NCBI GenBank assembly: GCA_002483265.1
Contig: DLHO01000018.1
Span: 215,405 to 279,404 of the forward strand
Origin: Flavobacteriales bacterium UBA7666
GTDB taxonomy: Bacteria; Bacteroidota; Bacteroidia; Flavobacteriales_D; Crocinitomicaceae
Length of the DNA stretch: 64,000 bases
Direction: 5' to 3'
Of this stretch, positions 34,450 to 43,175 are shown piece after piece. The notes under the pieces were generated by a model. That model saw only the letters and a list, made by a program, of their open reading frames with translations, searched no databases and was not told where the DNA came from. The translations under genes and the position numbers were made by a program. The first letter of the stretch is position 1. Each line of letters starts with the position of its first letter.

Positions 34450-34951
34450 GTTTCTTGTAAATGGGAACAGTAGAACAGGGTTCACCATACATAATACTGG
34501 AACAAACAGGCTGAACCTTTACCAAAAACTGAGACATTGCCGCTTCCGGATTCGGAATATCCGAACAACCTTTTACAATCAACTTTCCTTCATTGAATTG
34601 CTTAATATCCAGTTTCTCAATGCTTAATTCCAATGCTTTTTGTTTCGCATCAGCTAGATTTCCAATTGTAACGGAATCTGCAATCCCAACGAGTTTTGAA
34701 CTCACCAGCATAAAAGCCCAGGAAGGTAAAATCGCATCTGCCGAGCAAAATAAATAAACGTGTTTGTCTTGAAACTGATTCCAGTCAAAGCTTTTCACAT
34801 AATCGCGGAAATCCTTTTCCTTTAAAACCAAACCTTGCCAGAGAGAAGGTTCAAAATCGAAACCTGCAAACTCAGAGTTTTTCGGACAATATTCAGCCAA
34901 ATCAACAGCAATCAATCCACTTTGTGCTACTTTATTTAGTATCTCAGACAT
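34436..34951 (-). CDS. DUF2480 family protein
   Basis: This 171-residue protein matches the Bacteroidota-restricted DUF2480 family. It starts IAVDLAEYCP, continues with FDFEPSLWQGLVLKEKDFRDYVKSFDW, and has YLFCSADAILPSWAFMLVSSKL and a Cys-containing C-terminus (VKGCSDIPNPEAAMSQFLVKVQPVCSSIMYGEPCSTVPIYKK, positions about 125-167). The last part, with three further cysteines, could bind metal. No function is known. It is convergent with the deacetylase and overlaps its end by 14 nt. Confidence 0.85.
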   Translation of the reverse strand: MSEILNKVAQSGLIAVDLAEYCPKNSEFAGFDFEPSLWQGLVLKEKDFRDYVKSFDWNQFQDKHVYLFCSADAILPSWAFMLVSSKLVGIADSVTIGNLADAKQKALELSIEKLDIKQFNEGKLIVKGCSDIPNPEAAMSQFLVKVQPVCSSIMYGEPCSTVPIYKKPKQK

Positions 34952-35086
34952 GGTACAAATTTACGGATTTCTGTCCTTCGGATTTCCTGAGATGTTAAAC
35001 TTCAGGTACCATTCCTCCATTTTAACAAAAATTAGTGAAACAGGTCTGTCGTTTGCCTTACATTTATGCCCATCAAAAGTTAAACC

Positions 35087-35599
35087 ATGAAACACTCGAT
35101 TTTTTTAGGACTTGCTACCGTATTGGTTTTGGGTTCTTGTTCATCCAATGAGAAAAAGATTATTTCCGTTGAAAAGAAAGTAGTCTATAAAAAATTAGAC
35201 CCGGTTCAGGCAGATCGTAAACTGGCAATCGAAGTTTCAGGAATGAGCTGTGAGCATGCTTGTGGTGGTTCAATCCGAATGGCTTTGAAAGAAACGGGAG
35301 CTGTTGACCGTGTTTCCTATGATTTTGAAGACGGAAGAAAGACCAACACAGCTTACATTACATTTGATAAATCAAAGATTTCTGCGGATAAAATTGTTTC
35401 CATCATTGAAACGATTAATGATAAGCAATTCACAACCGGAAAATCAAGTTCTACGGATATCGAAGGTGAAATGAAATCCAGCAGTCCTTCAACAACAACC
35501 GTTACCGAAACAAAAACGACTAAGATCAATGTCGAAGTTCCGGAAACGAATTGGGAAATGCCCAATATTTTCGAGTTTTTTTCGCACTTAGTCAACTAA
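35087..35599 (+). CDS. Lipoprotein with heavy-metal-associated (HMA) domain
   Basis: The 170-residue product has a lipoprotein signal peptide (lipobox LGSC) and one HMA-like ferredoxin fold (about 45-120) with the metal-site motif GMSCEHACGGSI. The two cysteines are spaced C-x3-C instead of the classical C-x2-C, a variant also met in other Bacteroidota lipoproteins. A Ser/Thr-rich C-terminal tail follows (SSSTDIEGEMKSSSPSTTTV). It is likely attached in the periplasm or outer membrane and binds a soft metal such as copper; metal identity is inference. The hydrolase gene follows with its own promoter element. Confidence 0.83.
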   Translation: MKHSIFLGLATVLVLGSCSSNEKKIISVEKKVVYKKLDPVQADRKLAIEVSGMSCEHACGGSIRMALKETGAVDRVSYDFEDGRKTNTAYITFDKSKISADKIVSIIETINDKQFTTGKSSSTDIEGEMKSSSPSTTTVTETKTTKINVEVPETNWEMPNIFEFFSHLVN

Positions 35600-35615
35600 A
35601 AACAAACCGGATTTG

Positions 35616-35623
35616 TAGTTTTG
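35616..35623 (+). promoter_or_regulatory. -7 promoter element directly before the hydrolase gene
   Basis: TAGTTTTG matches TAnnTTTG and is followed after four bases by the ATG at 35628, predicting a leaderless mRNA. Confidence 0.55.
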
Positions 35624-35627
35624 CAGC

Positions 35628-36389
35628 ATGAAATTGCAGCATCGCATTATTGGAGAAGGAAAGCCATTGATTATCCTTCACGGACTTTTTGGCTCTTCGG
35701 ACAATTGGCAAACTCATGCCAAACGTTTCTCTGATTATTTTCAGGTTATTTTAGTCGATCAGCGCAATCACGGTCACACAGACTGGAGCGATGAATTTGA
35801 CTACGACCTTCTTGCAGAAGACCTTCATGAATTGATTACCGATTTAGGACTTGAAAAAGTCAACTTGCTGGGGCATTCCATGGGTGGTAAGACAGTGATG
35901 CGCTATGCACAACTTTATCCCGAAACGATCGATAAAATGATTGTTGTGGATATGGGAATCAAGGCTTATCTTCCACATCATCAGGAAATTTTAAAAGGAA
36001 TTGATACTTTGAATGCCACTGCAATGGATTCACGTTCCGCTGCAGAAGAAATTCTTCTTCCTTTTGTGCCGGAAAACGGAACCAGACAATTTCTCATGAA
36101 GAACCTGTATTGGATTGAAAAAGGAAAATTGGCCTGGCGCATGAATGTAAAGGTGCTTGAAAAAGAAATGCCGAATATCCTGAAAGCAATTCCATATCAG
36201 GAAGTCTTGGTTCAAACCTTATTCATCCGTGGAGCTCTTTCCAATTACATTACTGATAAAGACATTTCGGACATTGAAAATCAATTCCCGGATTCTTCTT
36301 TTGTGAAAATTGAAAATGCAGGACATTGGGTTCATGCAGAACAGCCGGAAGAATTTATGAATGCGGTATTGGAATTTTTGTTGCGGTAG
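35628..36389 (+). CDS. Alpha/beta hydrolase, YbfF-like esterase
   Basis: This 253-residue cytoplasmic alpha/beta hydrolase closely follows the YbfF/ABHD11 pattern: LIILHGLFGSSDNWQTHAK, VDQRNHGHT, the nucleophile elbow GHSMGGKTV near residue 88, a later acidic residue and the C-terminal AGHWVHAEQPEEF with the catalytic His. YbfF-type enzymes hydrolyse acyl esters; the natural substrate is unclear. It stands alone between an HMA lipoprotein gene and the convergent TonB-C cluster. Confidence 0.88.
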   Translation: MKLQHRIIGEGKPLIILHGLFGSSDNWQTHAKRFSDYFQVILVDQRNHGHTDWSDEFDYDLLAEDLHELITDLGLEKVNLLGHSMGGKTVMRYAQLYPETIDKMIVVDMGIKAYLPHHQEILKGIDTLNATAMDSRSAAEEILLPFVPENGTRQFLMKNLYWIEKGKLAWRMNVKVLEKEMPNILKAIPYQEVLVQTLFIRGALSNYITDKDISDIENQFPDSSFVKIENAGHWVHAEQPEEFMNAVLEFLLR

Positions 36390-36426
36390 AAATTATAATA
36401 ATCGGATTAATCACTTGCCTATAGGA

Positions 36427-37566
36427 TTACTCTGGCTGCATTTTAAATCGCACAATCAATGTGCTATAAGATTTCACCGTCTTTCGATTCAGTTGTGCAG
36501 GAATCCAGCGTGGCATGGACTTTACCATTCGTACTACTTCATCATCGCATTCCTTGCAACCCGGAACACCTGTGCGAACTTCGATATCTGAAATCTCTCC
36601 TTCTTCAGAAACAATGAATCTCAATACGACCTTACCTTCCACCGAAGCTTCTTTGAATTTTTCAGGATAACGAAGATTTTTGGAAATAAAAGTTCTCAAT
36701 GCATCCTGTCCCCCAGGGAAAAGAGCAACGTCATCCACAATCTCATAAACCGCCGGCTCTGCTTCAACCGGTGCAGGTACTACTTCATACACTTCTTCTC
36801 CTTCAACATGATAATTTTGCATAGCTTGCTCATGTGTTTCTGATTGAGGAGGAGGAAAAGCATCATAGAAAACCTTTCTGTAAGCCTCCGGGAATCCCCG
36901 CGGTCCTTTCTCCATGTAATTACCACGCAATTCATCCAATTTATCTCTTAATTTCCCGCCTTTTGATCCTATTTCATTTCCAAGTAGGGTGTAAATACGT
37001 GATAAGGAATCCATTGTTGGGACAAACTCTTTCAATTGTTTTATATTCCTTTCCAATTCCTCCTGTTTAATGGAGTTGAATCTCAAATAACCTCGGTATT
37101 CTTCTATTTTTTGATTGAGCAGAACATTTTGTTCTTTGGGTTTCAATCCTTCCAAGGAGAGCTCTTCGGATACCTTATTGAATTCTATTTTTGTCTTTAA
37201 CATTTCTCTGATTGGCCTGGTCACTTCGCGGTAACTTGGGATCCCATCCTGTTTCTGGAATAGTGTAACGAGAGAATATGGATCTTCTCCCAATTCTTTT
37301 AGCTGCTTAACCATTTCAGAAAATCGGGTCCATAAGTCCTGAACTACTTTCTCTTCACCAGACAATTGATCAATCCTCCTATTGGTCAATTGTCGAATGG
37401 AATCAAATTCCCGTTTTGTCTGAATGAAAATCCCGTAAGCCGAATCTTGTTCCTCTTGTTCAAGAAGTAATTCTGCCCGAAGTTGCTGGTTCAGTTTTTT
37501 GGCAGATTGACCAAAGGTTGTCGAAAACAAACCAATAAAACAGACAAAAAACACACTTGCTTTCAT
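36427..37566 (-). CDS. Secreted TonB-C-domain protein, tandem paralogue 3
   Basis: This 379-residue protein has a cleavable signal peptide (…FIGLFSTTFGQ), a long charged helical or coiled-coil region (about 25-235) and a C-terminal TonB domain (about 285-375: FPGGQDALRTFISKNLRYP, VVLRFIVSEEGEIS, VKSMPRWIPA). The TonB domain carries an extra cysteine pair in GCKECDDE. Unlike true TonB it lacks an N-terminal membrane anchor, so it is probably a soluble or outer-membrane-associated periplasmic protein. It is the last of three tandem paralogues, three nt after the second. The function is unknown; contact with TonB-dependent receptors is a guess. Confidence 0.82.
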   Translation of the reverse strand: MKASVFFVCFIGLFSTTFGQSAKKLNQQLRAELLLEQEEQDSAYGIFIQTKREFDSIRQLTNRRIDQLSGEEKVVQDLWTRFSEMVKQLKELGEDPYSLVTLFQKQDGIPSYREVTRPIREMLKTKIEFNKVSEELSLEGLKPKEQNVLLNQKIEEYRGYLRFNSIKQEELERNIKQLKEFVPTMDSLSRIYTLLGNEIGSKGGKLRDKLDELRGNYMEKGPRGFPEAYRKVFYDAFPPPQSETHEQAMQNYHVEGEEVYEVVPAPVEAEPAVYEIVDDVALFPGGQDALRTFISKNLRYPEKFKEASVEGKVVLRFIVSEEGEISDIEVRTGVPGCKECDDEVVRMVKSMPRWIPAQLNRKTVKSYSTLIVRFKMQPE

Positions 37567-37569
37567 ACG

Positions 37570-38691
37570 TTAAATTCCAAATTTAATCGGCAAACTGCGA
37601 TATGATTTCACCACTTTTCCATTATTCTTTCCCGGAATCCAATCCGGCATTGATTTGACCAAACGAATTGCTTCCTCATCACATTCTTTACAGCCGGCAA
37701 CACCTCTCACCACTTCCACATTGGAAATTTCTCCTTTTTCGGAAATGACAAACCGCACATAAGCTCTATCTGAGATACTAAGTTCTTTCACAATTTCAGG
37801 GTTGTGCAAATTTTCAGTAATGAAGGTTTTCATTTTTTCAACTCCACCAGGAAAAACCGAAGCTTCTTCTGTCCATTCATAAATCTCAGGCACCTCTTCA
37901 ATAGCAAAAGGATAAGGATCTATCGATTCATCGGGCTCCTTTACCTCACTATTAATCAATAGTTCTTTCTGAACTGACAGGAAAATACCCGGAAAAACCT
38001 TCTGATATGCATCCGAAAAACCTTTAGGCCCCCTCTTGCGATACTTTGCCTCCAATTCATTCATTTTTTTCTGCAATTGTTCATTGTCAGTAACTAGTTC
38101 GTCCGAAAGCAGGTTGTAAACCCGTAACATGGAATCCATCCGTGGAAGAAACGCAAGCAATTTATCGCGGCTTGATTCCAGCTCTTGCTGCTGTGTGGAA
38201 TTGGAAATAGAACGGTTTTGATATTTTGTAAGCTGTCTACTTAATAAACGGTTTTGCTCTTTTCTGCGCTTTCCTCTCAGTGACAAACTGTCGGAACCAT
38301 CATCAAAAACCACATACGTCTTTAACGTTCTTTTTATAGGTTCTGTGAATTCAATAGATCCGGTAAACTTTCGATTCCTGAAATCCGCAATAATTGTTGG
38401 AAATGGCTCCACACCCAATTCTTTCAGTTTGTAAGTCAATTCGGAAGTCGTCATAAAATGATCCAGAACCTTACGTTCTGACTCCTTCAGTGATTTTATC
38501 TTATTATTGGACGCCAGTTGGATTGAATCGAATTGGTACTTTGTTTTGATAAAGAGTGACTTTGCTGCATCCTGCTTTTGTTGTTCTAAAGTATATTGAG
38601 CTAGCAACAACTTGTTGCGCTTTTTAGCAGACTGTCCAAAAGAAACAGTAAACAAGGTAATCAGTAAGAAAACAAGCACTCCTAATTTCAT
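37570..38691 (-). CDS. Secreted TonB-C-domain protein, tandem paralogue 2
   Basis: A 373-residue paralogue of its neighbours with the same layout: a signal peptide ending in VSFGQ followed by SAKKRNKLLLAQYTLEQQKQDA, a charged helical middle, and the TonB domain from about residue 285 (FPGGVEKMKTFITENL, VRFVISEKGEISNVEVVRGVAGCKECDEEA, SMPDWIPGK). The Cys pair is conserved. The N-terminal motif QSAKK(L/R)N is shared by all three paralogues, directly after the cleavage site. It is separated from paralogue 1 by four nt, so the three genes form one operon that arose by tandem duplication. Confidence 0.82.
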   Translation of the reverse strand: MKLGVLVFLLITLFTVSFGQSAKKRNKLLLAQYTLEQQKQDAAKSLFIKTKYQFDSIQLASNNKIKSLKESERKVLDHFMTTSELTYKLKELGVEPFPTIIADFRNRKFTGSIEFTEPIKRTLKTYVVFDDGSDSLSLRGKRRKEQNRLLSRQLTKYQNRSISNSTQQQELESSRDKLLAFLPRMDSMLRVYNLLSDELVTDNEQLQKKMNELEAKYRKRGPKGFSDAYQKVFPGIFLSVQKELLINSEVKEPDESIDPYPFAIEEVPEIYEWTEEASVFPGGVEKMKTFITENLHNPEIVKELSISDRAYVRFVISEKGEISNVEVVRGVAGCKECDEEAIRLVKSMPDWIPGKNNGKVVKSYRSLPIKFGI

Positions 38692-38695
38692 TGCT

Positions 38696-39820
38696 TTACA
38701 ATTTAAATTGAACGGGTAAATGAAAATACGAATTCACCGCTTTTCCCTTATTTTTACCCGGAATCCAATTGGGCATTGATTTCACCAAACGCCTCGCTTC
38801 TGCATCGCATTCTTTACAATCGGGGACTCCTCTGACAATCATCACATTTGAAATAGTCCCTTTATCAGAAACAATAAACTTAACAAACGCTTTCCCGGAA
38901 ACCCCAGCTTCCTTAGCTGCAGGAGGATAAACCAAATGGTCTTCCATGTATTTTTTCAAGGATGGCATCCCCCCGGGAAAGGATGCTGGCTCCTCTACAT
39001 AATCATAAATCTCAGGACCCTTTATCTTTTCTACCGGTGGTGCTTCTACAACGGGACCAGCATCAAAATCACCTATTATTTCCGTATTTTCTACCTCCCG
39101 AGGAATCGGATGAATTTCGGGAAAAACAAATCCATAACCAAGCGGAAAACCTTCAGGTCCTTTCAAACGGTAATTTTCACGGGCAGTTTCTATTTTCTTC
39201 AATAACAATTCTGATTTCTTCTCCAGATCGCTATTCAATGATTGATAAACCTGCGATAAAGAATCTATCCGTGGATGGAATGAGGTAATTTGCTGAATGT
39301 AATCCCGTTGATCCTGCAAATGAACCAGATTATACTTCGCATAGGTTTGATATTTCTGAATCTGTTCTTTTAACAACTCATTTTGCTCCTTTACTTTGTA
39401 ATCTTCGAGTCTGAATTCCATAATGACAATATCGAATTTCACATATTTACCCAAAGCTTCATCTAATGGCTTTATGAATGTCTTGTATTTTAAGTGTGAA
39501 TCAAAATCAACTCCGTTGGGAAACACATCTGTTCCAGGAATCTCCAGGTTCTTCAAGGTGTTTAAAGAAGTCGTTATGGACGAATGTACTTTTCTGAGCT
39601 TCTTATCTTCAGTGTAAAGTGAGGTCTTGATGTGAGCTTCCATATCTTTCCGAACTTGCTCCAGAATGGTTGTTTCTACCAAAAATTTCTGATGAGCAGA
39701 ATCTTGCCTCTGTTGTTCAACCAGCAATTGTGCACGGAGCTCCTTGTTCAGTTTTTTGGCTGATTGCCCGAAAGTGCCAAAACTGAATAAGAGAAGAAAA
39801 AGAATCAAATTGATTTTCAT
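38696..39820 (-). CDS. Secreted TonB-C-domain protein, tandem paralogue 1
   Basis: The first gene of the tandem triplet encodes 374 residues: a signal peptide (KINLILFLLLFSFGTFGQ), the QSAKKLN motif, a long helical stretch with LVEQQRQDSAHQKF, and a TonB domain (FPGGMPSLKKYMEDHLVYPPAAKEAGVSG, VKFIVSDKGTISNVMIVRGVPDCKECDAEA, SMPNWIPGK; about 280-374). The Pro/Val-rich linker before the TonB domain (AGPVVEAPPVEKIKGPE) resembles the periplasm-spanning region of TonB but is far shorter. It is probably exported to the periplasm. The operon is preceded by a large palindromic terminator belonging to paaZ. Confidence 0.82.
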   Translation of the reverse strand: MKINLILFLLLFSFGTFGQSAKKLNKELRAQLLVEQQRQDSAHQKFLVETTILEQVRKDMEAHIKTSLYTEDKKLRKVHSSITTSLNTLKNLEIPGTDVFPNGVDFDSHLKYKTFIKPLDEALGKYVKFDIVIMEFRLEDYKVKEQNELLKEQIQKYQTYAKYNLVHLQDQRDYIQQITSFHPRIDSLSQVYQSLNSDLEKKSELLLKKIETARENYRLKGPEGFPLGYGFVFPEIHPIPREVENTEIIGDFDAGPVVEAPPVEKIKGPEIYDYVEEPASFPGGMPSLKKYMEDHLVYPPAAKEAGVSGKAFVKFIVSDKGTISNVMIVRGVPDCKECDAEARRLVKSMPNWIPGKNKGKAVNSYFHLPVQFKL

Positions 39821-39855
39821 AACTGATAAGAGATTAATCTGTTGTGAAATTAAGT

Positions 39856-39897
39856 GAAAATAGTCGGGGTGAAAAATTTTTCACCCCGACTATTTTC
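39856..39897 (-). terminator. 42-bp perfect palindrome, terminator of paaZ
   Basis: The two 21-nt arms meet at 39876/39877 and are exact reverse complements, with a core AGTCGGGGTG/CACCCCGACT and A/T outer flanks. It lies 20 nt after the paaZ stop. A sister hairpin with the same core sequence occurs at 57461-57490. Confidence 0.88.
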
Positions 39898-39917
39898 GTA
39901 ACAATTATTTCTGAATC

Positions 39918-41990
39918 TTACTTCGATTGATCCAACTTCTTCACCATCGTCAAAATTGTAGCAATACCTACCAAAGGTTCATCCGTATCATCCAACATTT
40001 CAACCAACCATTTTACCACACCGCGTTGAATATGTGTCTTTGGGTCTTCATCATTTGGGGTCACATCCGTACTGCTTTTTTCCTTACATGTAAATCGGAT
40101 ATGGATATTTGCTCCTGCATAAACCGGTTTCGTAAAACGCAATTCATCAATACCATAATTCAAAAGCACCGGATTGATTCCGTAACTATCCACAAACAAT
40201 CCTGCTGAAATACTCATAATCAGGTATCCGTGAGCAACCTGTTCATCAAACATGGTTCCGGCAAAATTTGTTTCTCTTTTGTGTGCATAGAAATTATCTC
40301 CACTCAGAGCGGCAAATGCATCGATATCTTCAGCAGTGATCAATCTGCTTTCAGTGATTAATTGATCACCAATCACCAATTCTTCGTAGTGTTTTTTGAA
40401 TGGATGAATGGAACTTAGATTCCCTTTTGCTCCCTGCTGGAACTGCTGTGTGATCTCCGTAATTGTGGTTGGATGACCCTGAATTGCCGTGCGCTGCAAA
40501 TAATGCATCACTCCGCGTTTTCCACCCATTTCTTCTCCGCCACCCGCTCTACCAGGACCTCCGTGTGTTAACAAAGGCATTGGAGAACCGTGACCTGTAC
40601 TTTCCTTCGCGCAATCTTTGTTCAGAACCAAAATCCGTCCGTTTACACAAGCTGCTTCTACCACAAACTCACGTGCTTCTTTGTCATCAGCAGTCACAAT
40701 CGATGTTACCAATGAACCTTTTCCTAATTTGGTCAATTCAATTGCCTGATCCAAATCTTTGTAAGGCATAATCGTTGAAACCGGGCCGAAAGCTTCTACA
40801 TTATGAACATCTTGTTTATCGAATGGAGAATCATTCAGGAATAAGATCGGAGAAAAGAATGCTCCTTTATCTTTATCAGCTCCAATAACATCAAACTGAT
40901 CCATGTTTCCATAAACGATTTTTTGCGATTTCGCTAACAATTCTACGTTCTCACGGACACGATCCACCTGAGTTCTCGTAGCCAAAGATCCCATGCGGAC
41001 ACCTTCCACTTTCGGATCACCGATAGTTGTTGATGCCAAACGAGCAGCAACTCCTTTCTGAACTTCTTCAATGAAATTTTCAGGAACTAAGATGCGGCGA
41101 ACAGCAGTACATTTCTGACCTGCTTTGATCGTGATTTCTTTTGTGACCTCTTTTACAAACAAATCAAACTCCTCTGTTCCCGGAGCAGCTTTCTGCCCCA
41201 AAACCATTGCATTCAATGAATCAGCTTCCAAATTAAAGGGTACAGATTCTTCCAATAATCGTGGATGTGCTTTTAACTTTCTTCCTGTAAATGCGCTTCC
41301 CGTAAAGGTTACCACATCCTGATTTGTTACGTGATCTATAATTCCACGACCGAATCCGGAAACCAATTGCAAGGCTCCTTCCGGAAGGATTTTTGAATCA
41401 ATGATGTCTTTCACCATCACTTCAGTCAGGTAACTTGTGAACTCGGAAGGTTTTACGATTGCTGGAACACCCGCCATCAAATTAACCGCAATTTTTTCCA
41501 GCATTCCCCAAATCGGGAAGTTAAATGCATTGATGTGAATAGCAACTCCTTGTTTTGGAACCATGATGTGATGTCCGATAAAAGATCCGTTTTTAGACAT
41601 CGGAGCTGCTGTTCCATCCACATAATATGGTAAATCGGGAAATTGTCTTCTCAAAGAAGCATTGGCAAATATATTCCCAATTCCACCTTCAATATCGATC
41701 CATGAGTCCACTTTTGTAGCTCCGGTCCAGGCAGAAACTTCATAATATACCTTTTTGCGCTCCATCAGGAAAAGAGCTAAAGCTTTCAGCATACGCCCGC
41801 GTTCCTGAAAAGTCATTTTGCGCAATTGCTTTCCTCCTACTGTTCTTCCATAATTAAGTACTGCTTCATAATCCAATCCTGCACTGGAAACAGAACCAAT
41901 TTGGTCACCGGTAATCGCGTTATAAATTTTTTGTTCTTCGCCTTCGCCAGCTACCCACTGACCACATATATAATTCTTTACTTGTATCAT
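39918..41990 (-). CDS. paaZ: Bifunctional oxepin-CoA hydrolase / 3-oxo-5,6-dehydrosuberyl-CoA semialdehyde dehydrogenase
   Basis: PaaZ opens the oxepin-CoA ring and oxidises the resulting aldehyde in aerobic phenylacetate degradation. The 690-residue product (from ATG 41990) has an N-terminal aldehyde dehydrogenase domain (about 1-520; IHINAFNFPIWGMLEK, EADSLNAM, the nucleophile in GQKCTAVRR) and a C-terminal MaoC-like hydratase (about 540-685; DIDAFAALSGDNFYAH and FDEQVAHGYLIMS). An upstream ATG at 42059 is open but overlaps the promoter-like element at 42017-42024, so 41990 is preferred. No other paa gene is in the window; it may work alone or with a cluster elsewhere. Confidence 0.92.
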   Translation of the reverse strand: MIQVKNYICGQWVAGEGEEQKIYNAITGDQIGSVSSAGLDYEAVLNYGRTVGGKQLRKMTFQERGRMLKALALFLMERKKVYYEVSAWTGATKVDSWIDIEGGIGNIFANASLRRQFPDLPYYVDGTAAPMSKNGSFIGHHIMVPKQGVAIHINAFNFPIWGMLEKIAVNLMAGVPAIVKPSEFTSYLTEVMVKDIIDSKILPEGALQLVSGFGRGIIDHVTNQDVVTFTGSAFTGRKLKAHPRLLEESVPFNLEADSLNAMVLGQKAAPGTEEFDLFVKEVTKEITIKAGQKCTAVRRILVPENFIEEVQKGVAARLASTTIGDPKVEGVRMGSLATRTQVDRVRENVELLAKSQKIVYGNMDQFDVIGADKDKGAFFSPILFLNDSPFDKQDVHNVEAFGPVSTIMPYKDLDQAIELTKLGKGSLVTSIVTADDKEAREFVVEAACVNGRILVLNKDCAKESTGHGSPMPLLTHGGPGRAGGGEEMGGKRGVMHYLQRTAIQGHPTTITEITQQFQQGAKGNLSSIHPFKKHYEELVIGDQLITESRLITAEDIDAFAALSGDNFYAHKRETNFAGTMFDEQVAHGYLIMSISAGLFVDSYGINPVLLNYGIDELRFTKPVYAGANIHIRFTCKEKSSTDVTPNDEDPKTHIQRGVVKWLVEMLDDTDEPLVGIATILTMVKKLDQSK

Positions 41991-42016
41991 CTTTTCTTTA
42001 CGCTGAAATTTCATTT

Positions 42017-42024
42017 CAAATATA
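42017..42024 (-). promoter_or_regulatory. -7 promoter element for paaZ
   Basis: The minus strand reads TATATTTG 26 nt before the ATG at 41990, which supports that start. Confidence 0.55.
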
Positions 42025-42343
42025 CAACGCTCAATCAGCACCGTTGCAAAACGCAGCAATTTCTTTCAAATTTATCTATCCATTGAACCAAAGATTGGGT
42101 TATCTGTACGGGCAGGAGAAGTTAGAATGTTCATTTTGCGTTAATATATATTTGATTTTATCGTAACATTCCGCAAAATCAATCATTTCTTTCGTTTAAT
42201 TGATAATTACGGTACTTAAAACGCATTTTGAAACATTTTGATAAAAAAGGCAACTCATTTCACTAAAAGGATTGGAACTAATTAAAACCTTTTTAGTATG
42301 TTTGAGGCTTAAACATGTAAAAAGTTTCAATAAAGACTAAATT
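42025..42343. other. Intergenic region with a possible exbB promoter
   Basis: No gene is seen. TATATTTG at 42147-42154 on the plus strand fits TAnnTTTG and could start a transcript with a ~180-nt leader for exbB. No riboswitch or clear hairpin was recognised in the leader. Confidence 0.45.
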
Positions 42344-43144
42344 ATGAGCAAGACAAAAACAGGAGGAGGTTTTTCATCATTAGTTGCCTCATTATCTATT
42401 GCAATTGCATTAGGAATTGGATTTCTAATCTATTATTTCATTTTGGGAGATCCCTCAAACTTCGTTAACGGAGATCCAAACGAACATCCAATTGATGGAA
42501 ACACACTTGGAACGATTTATAAAGGGGGTATCATCGTACCTTTTTTGATGGCGGTAAACCTTATTGTAATTATTTTTTCTGTTGAGCGTTTCATCAGCAT
42601 TTCAAAAACAAAGGGGCGTGGTAATATCAATAATTTTGTTGAAAACATTAAATCTTTAATGGACTCGAATGATCTTCAGGGTGCTATCGAAGAGTGCGAC
42701 AAACAAAAAGGATCTTTGGCAAACGTAATCCGTGCTGGATTAGAGAAGTATGAGTCTATTCAAAAAGACCCTAATTTGGATAAAGAGCAAAAATCAGAAA
42801 TTTTGAAAGCTGAGATCGATGAAGCAATCGCTTTAGAATTGCCTATGATGTCTAAGAACTTGGTAATTATCTCTACGTGTGTATCTATTGGTACTTTGAT
42901 CGGTTTGATCGGAACGGTATTGGGGATGATCAAATCTTTCCAGGCGATGGGTGCAGGTACTCCGGATACAGCAAAACTTTCTGTAGGTATCTCTGAGGCC
43001 TTGATCAACACGTTCTTTGGTATCTTCGCATCAACAGTTGCAACAGTAATGTACAACTTCTTTACCACGAAGATCGATCAAATGACACATGCAATGGATG
43101 AGGCTGGATTTGCTATCGTTCAAAATTTCAATGCAAATAACTAA
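42344..43144 (+). CDS. exbB: MotA/TolQ/ExbB proton-channel protein
   Basis: The 266-residue inner-membrane protein is the ExbB-type subunit that forms a proton channel with ExbD and energises TonB. It has a first membrane helix near residues 13-35, a second at about 60-82 (VPFLMAVNLIVIIFSVERF), and the two characteristic C-terminal helices. The conserved proton-path region reads STCVSIGTLIGLIGTVLGMIKSFQAM and ALINTFFGIFASTVATVMYNFF. It opens an operon with two exbD genes and tonB. Confidence 0.93.
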   Translation: MSKTKTGGGFSSLVASLSIAIALGIGFLIYYFILGDPSNFVNGDPNEHPIDGNTLGTIYKGGIIVPFLMAVNLIVIIFSVERFISISKTKGRGNINNFVENIKSLMDSNDLQGAIEECDKQKGSLANVIRAGLEKYESIQKDPNLDKEQKSEILKAEIDEAIALELPMMSKNLVIISTCVSIGTLIGLIGTVLGMIKSFQAMGAGTPDTAKLSVGISEALINTFFGIFASTVATVMYNFFTTKIDQMTHAMDEAGFAIVQNFNANN

Positions 43145-43175
43145 TATCCGTTAAAGCGGTATAAATACTAAAAGA

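Noticed and set aside
41991..42059. 23-residue N-terminal extension of PaaZ
   Set aside because: It overlaps the TATATTTG promoter element and does not resemble the family N-terminus.
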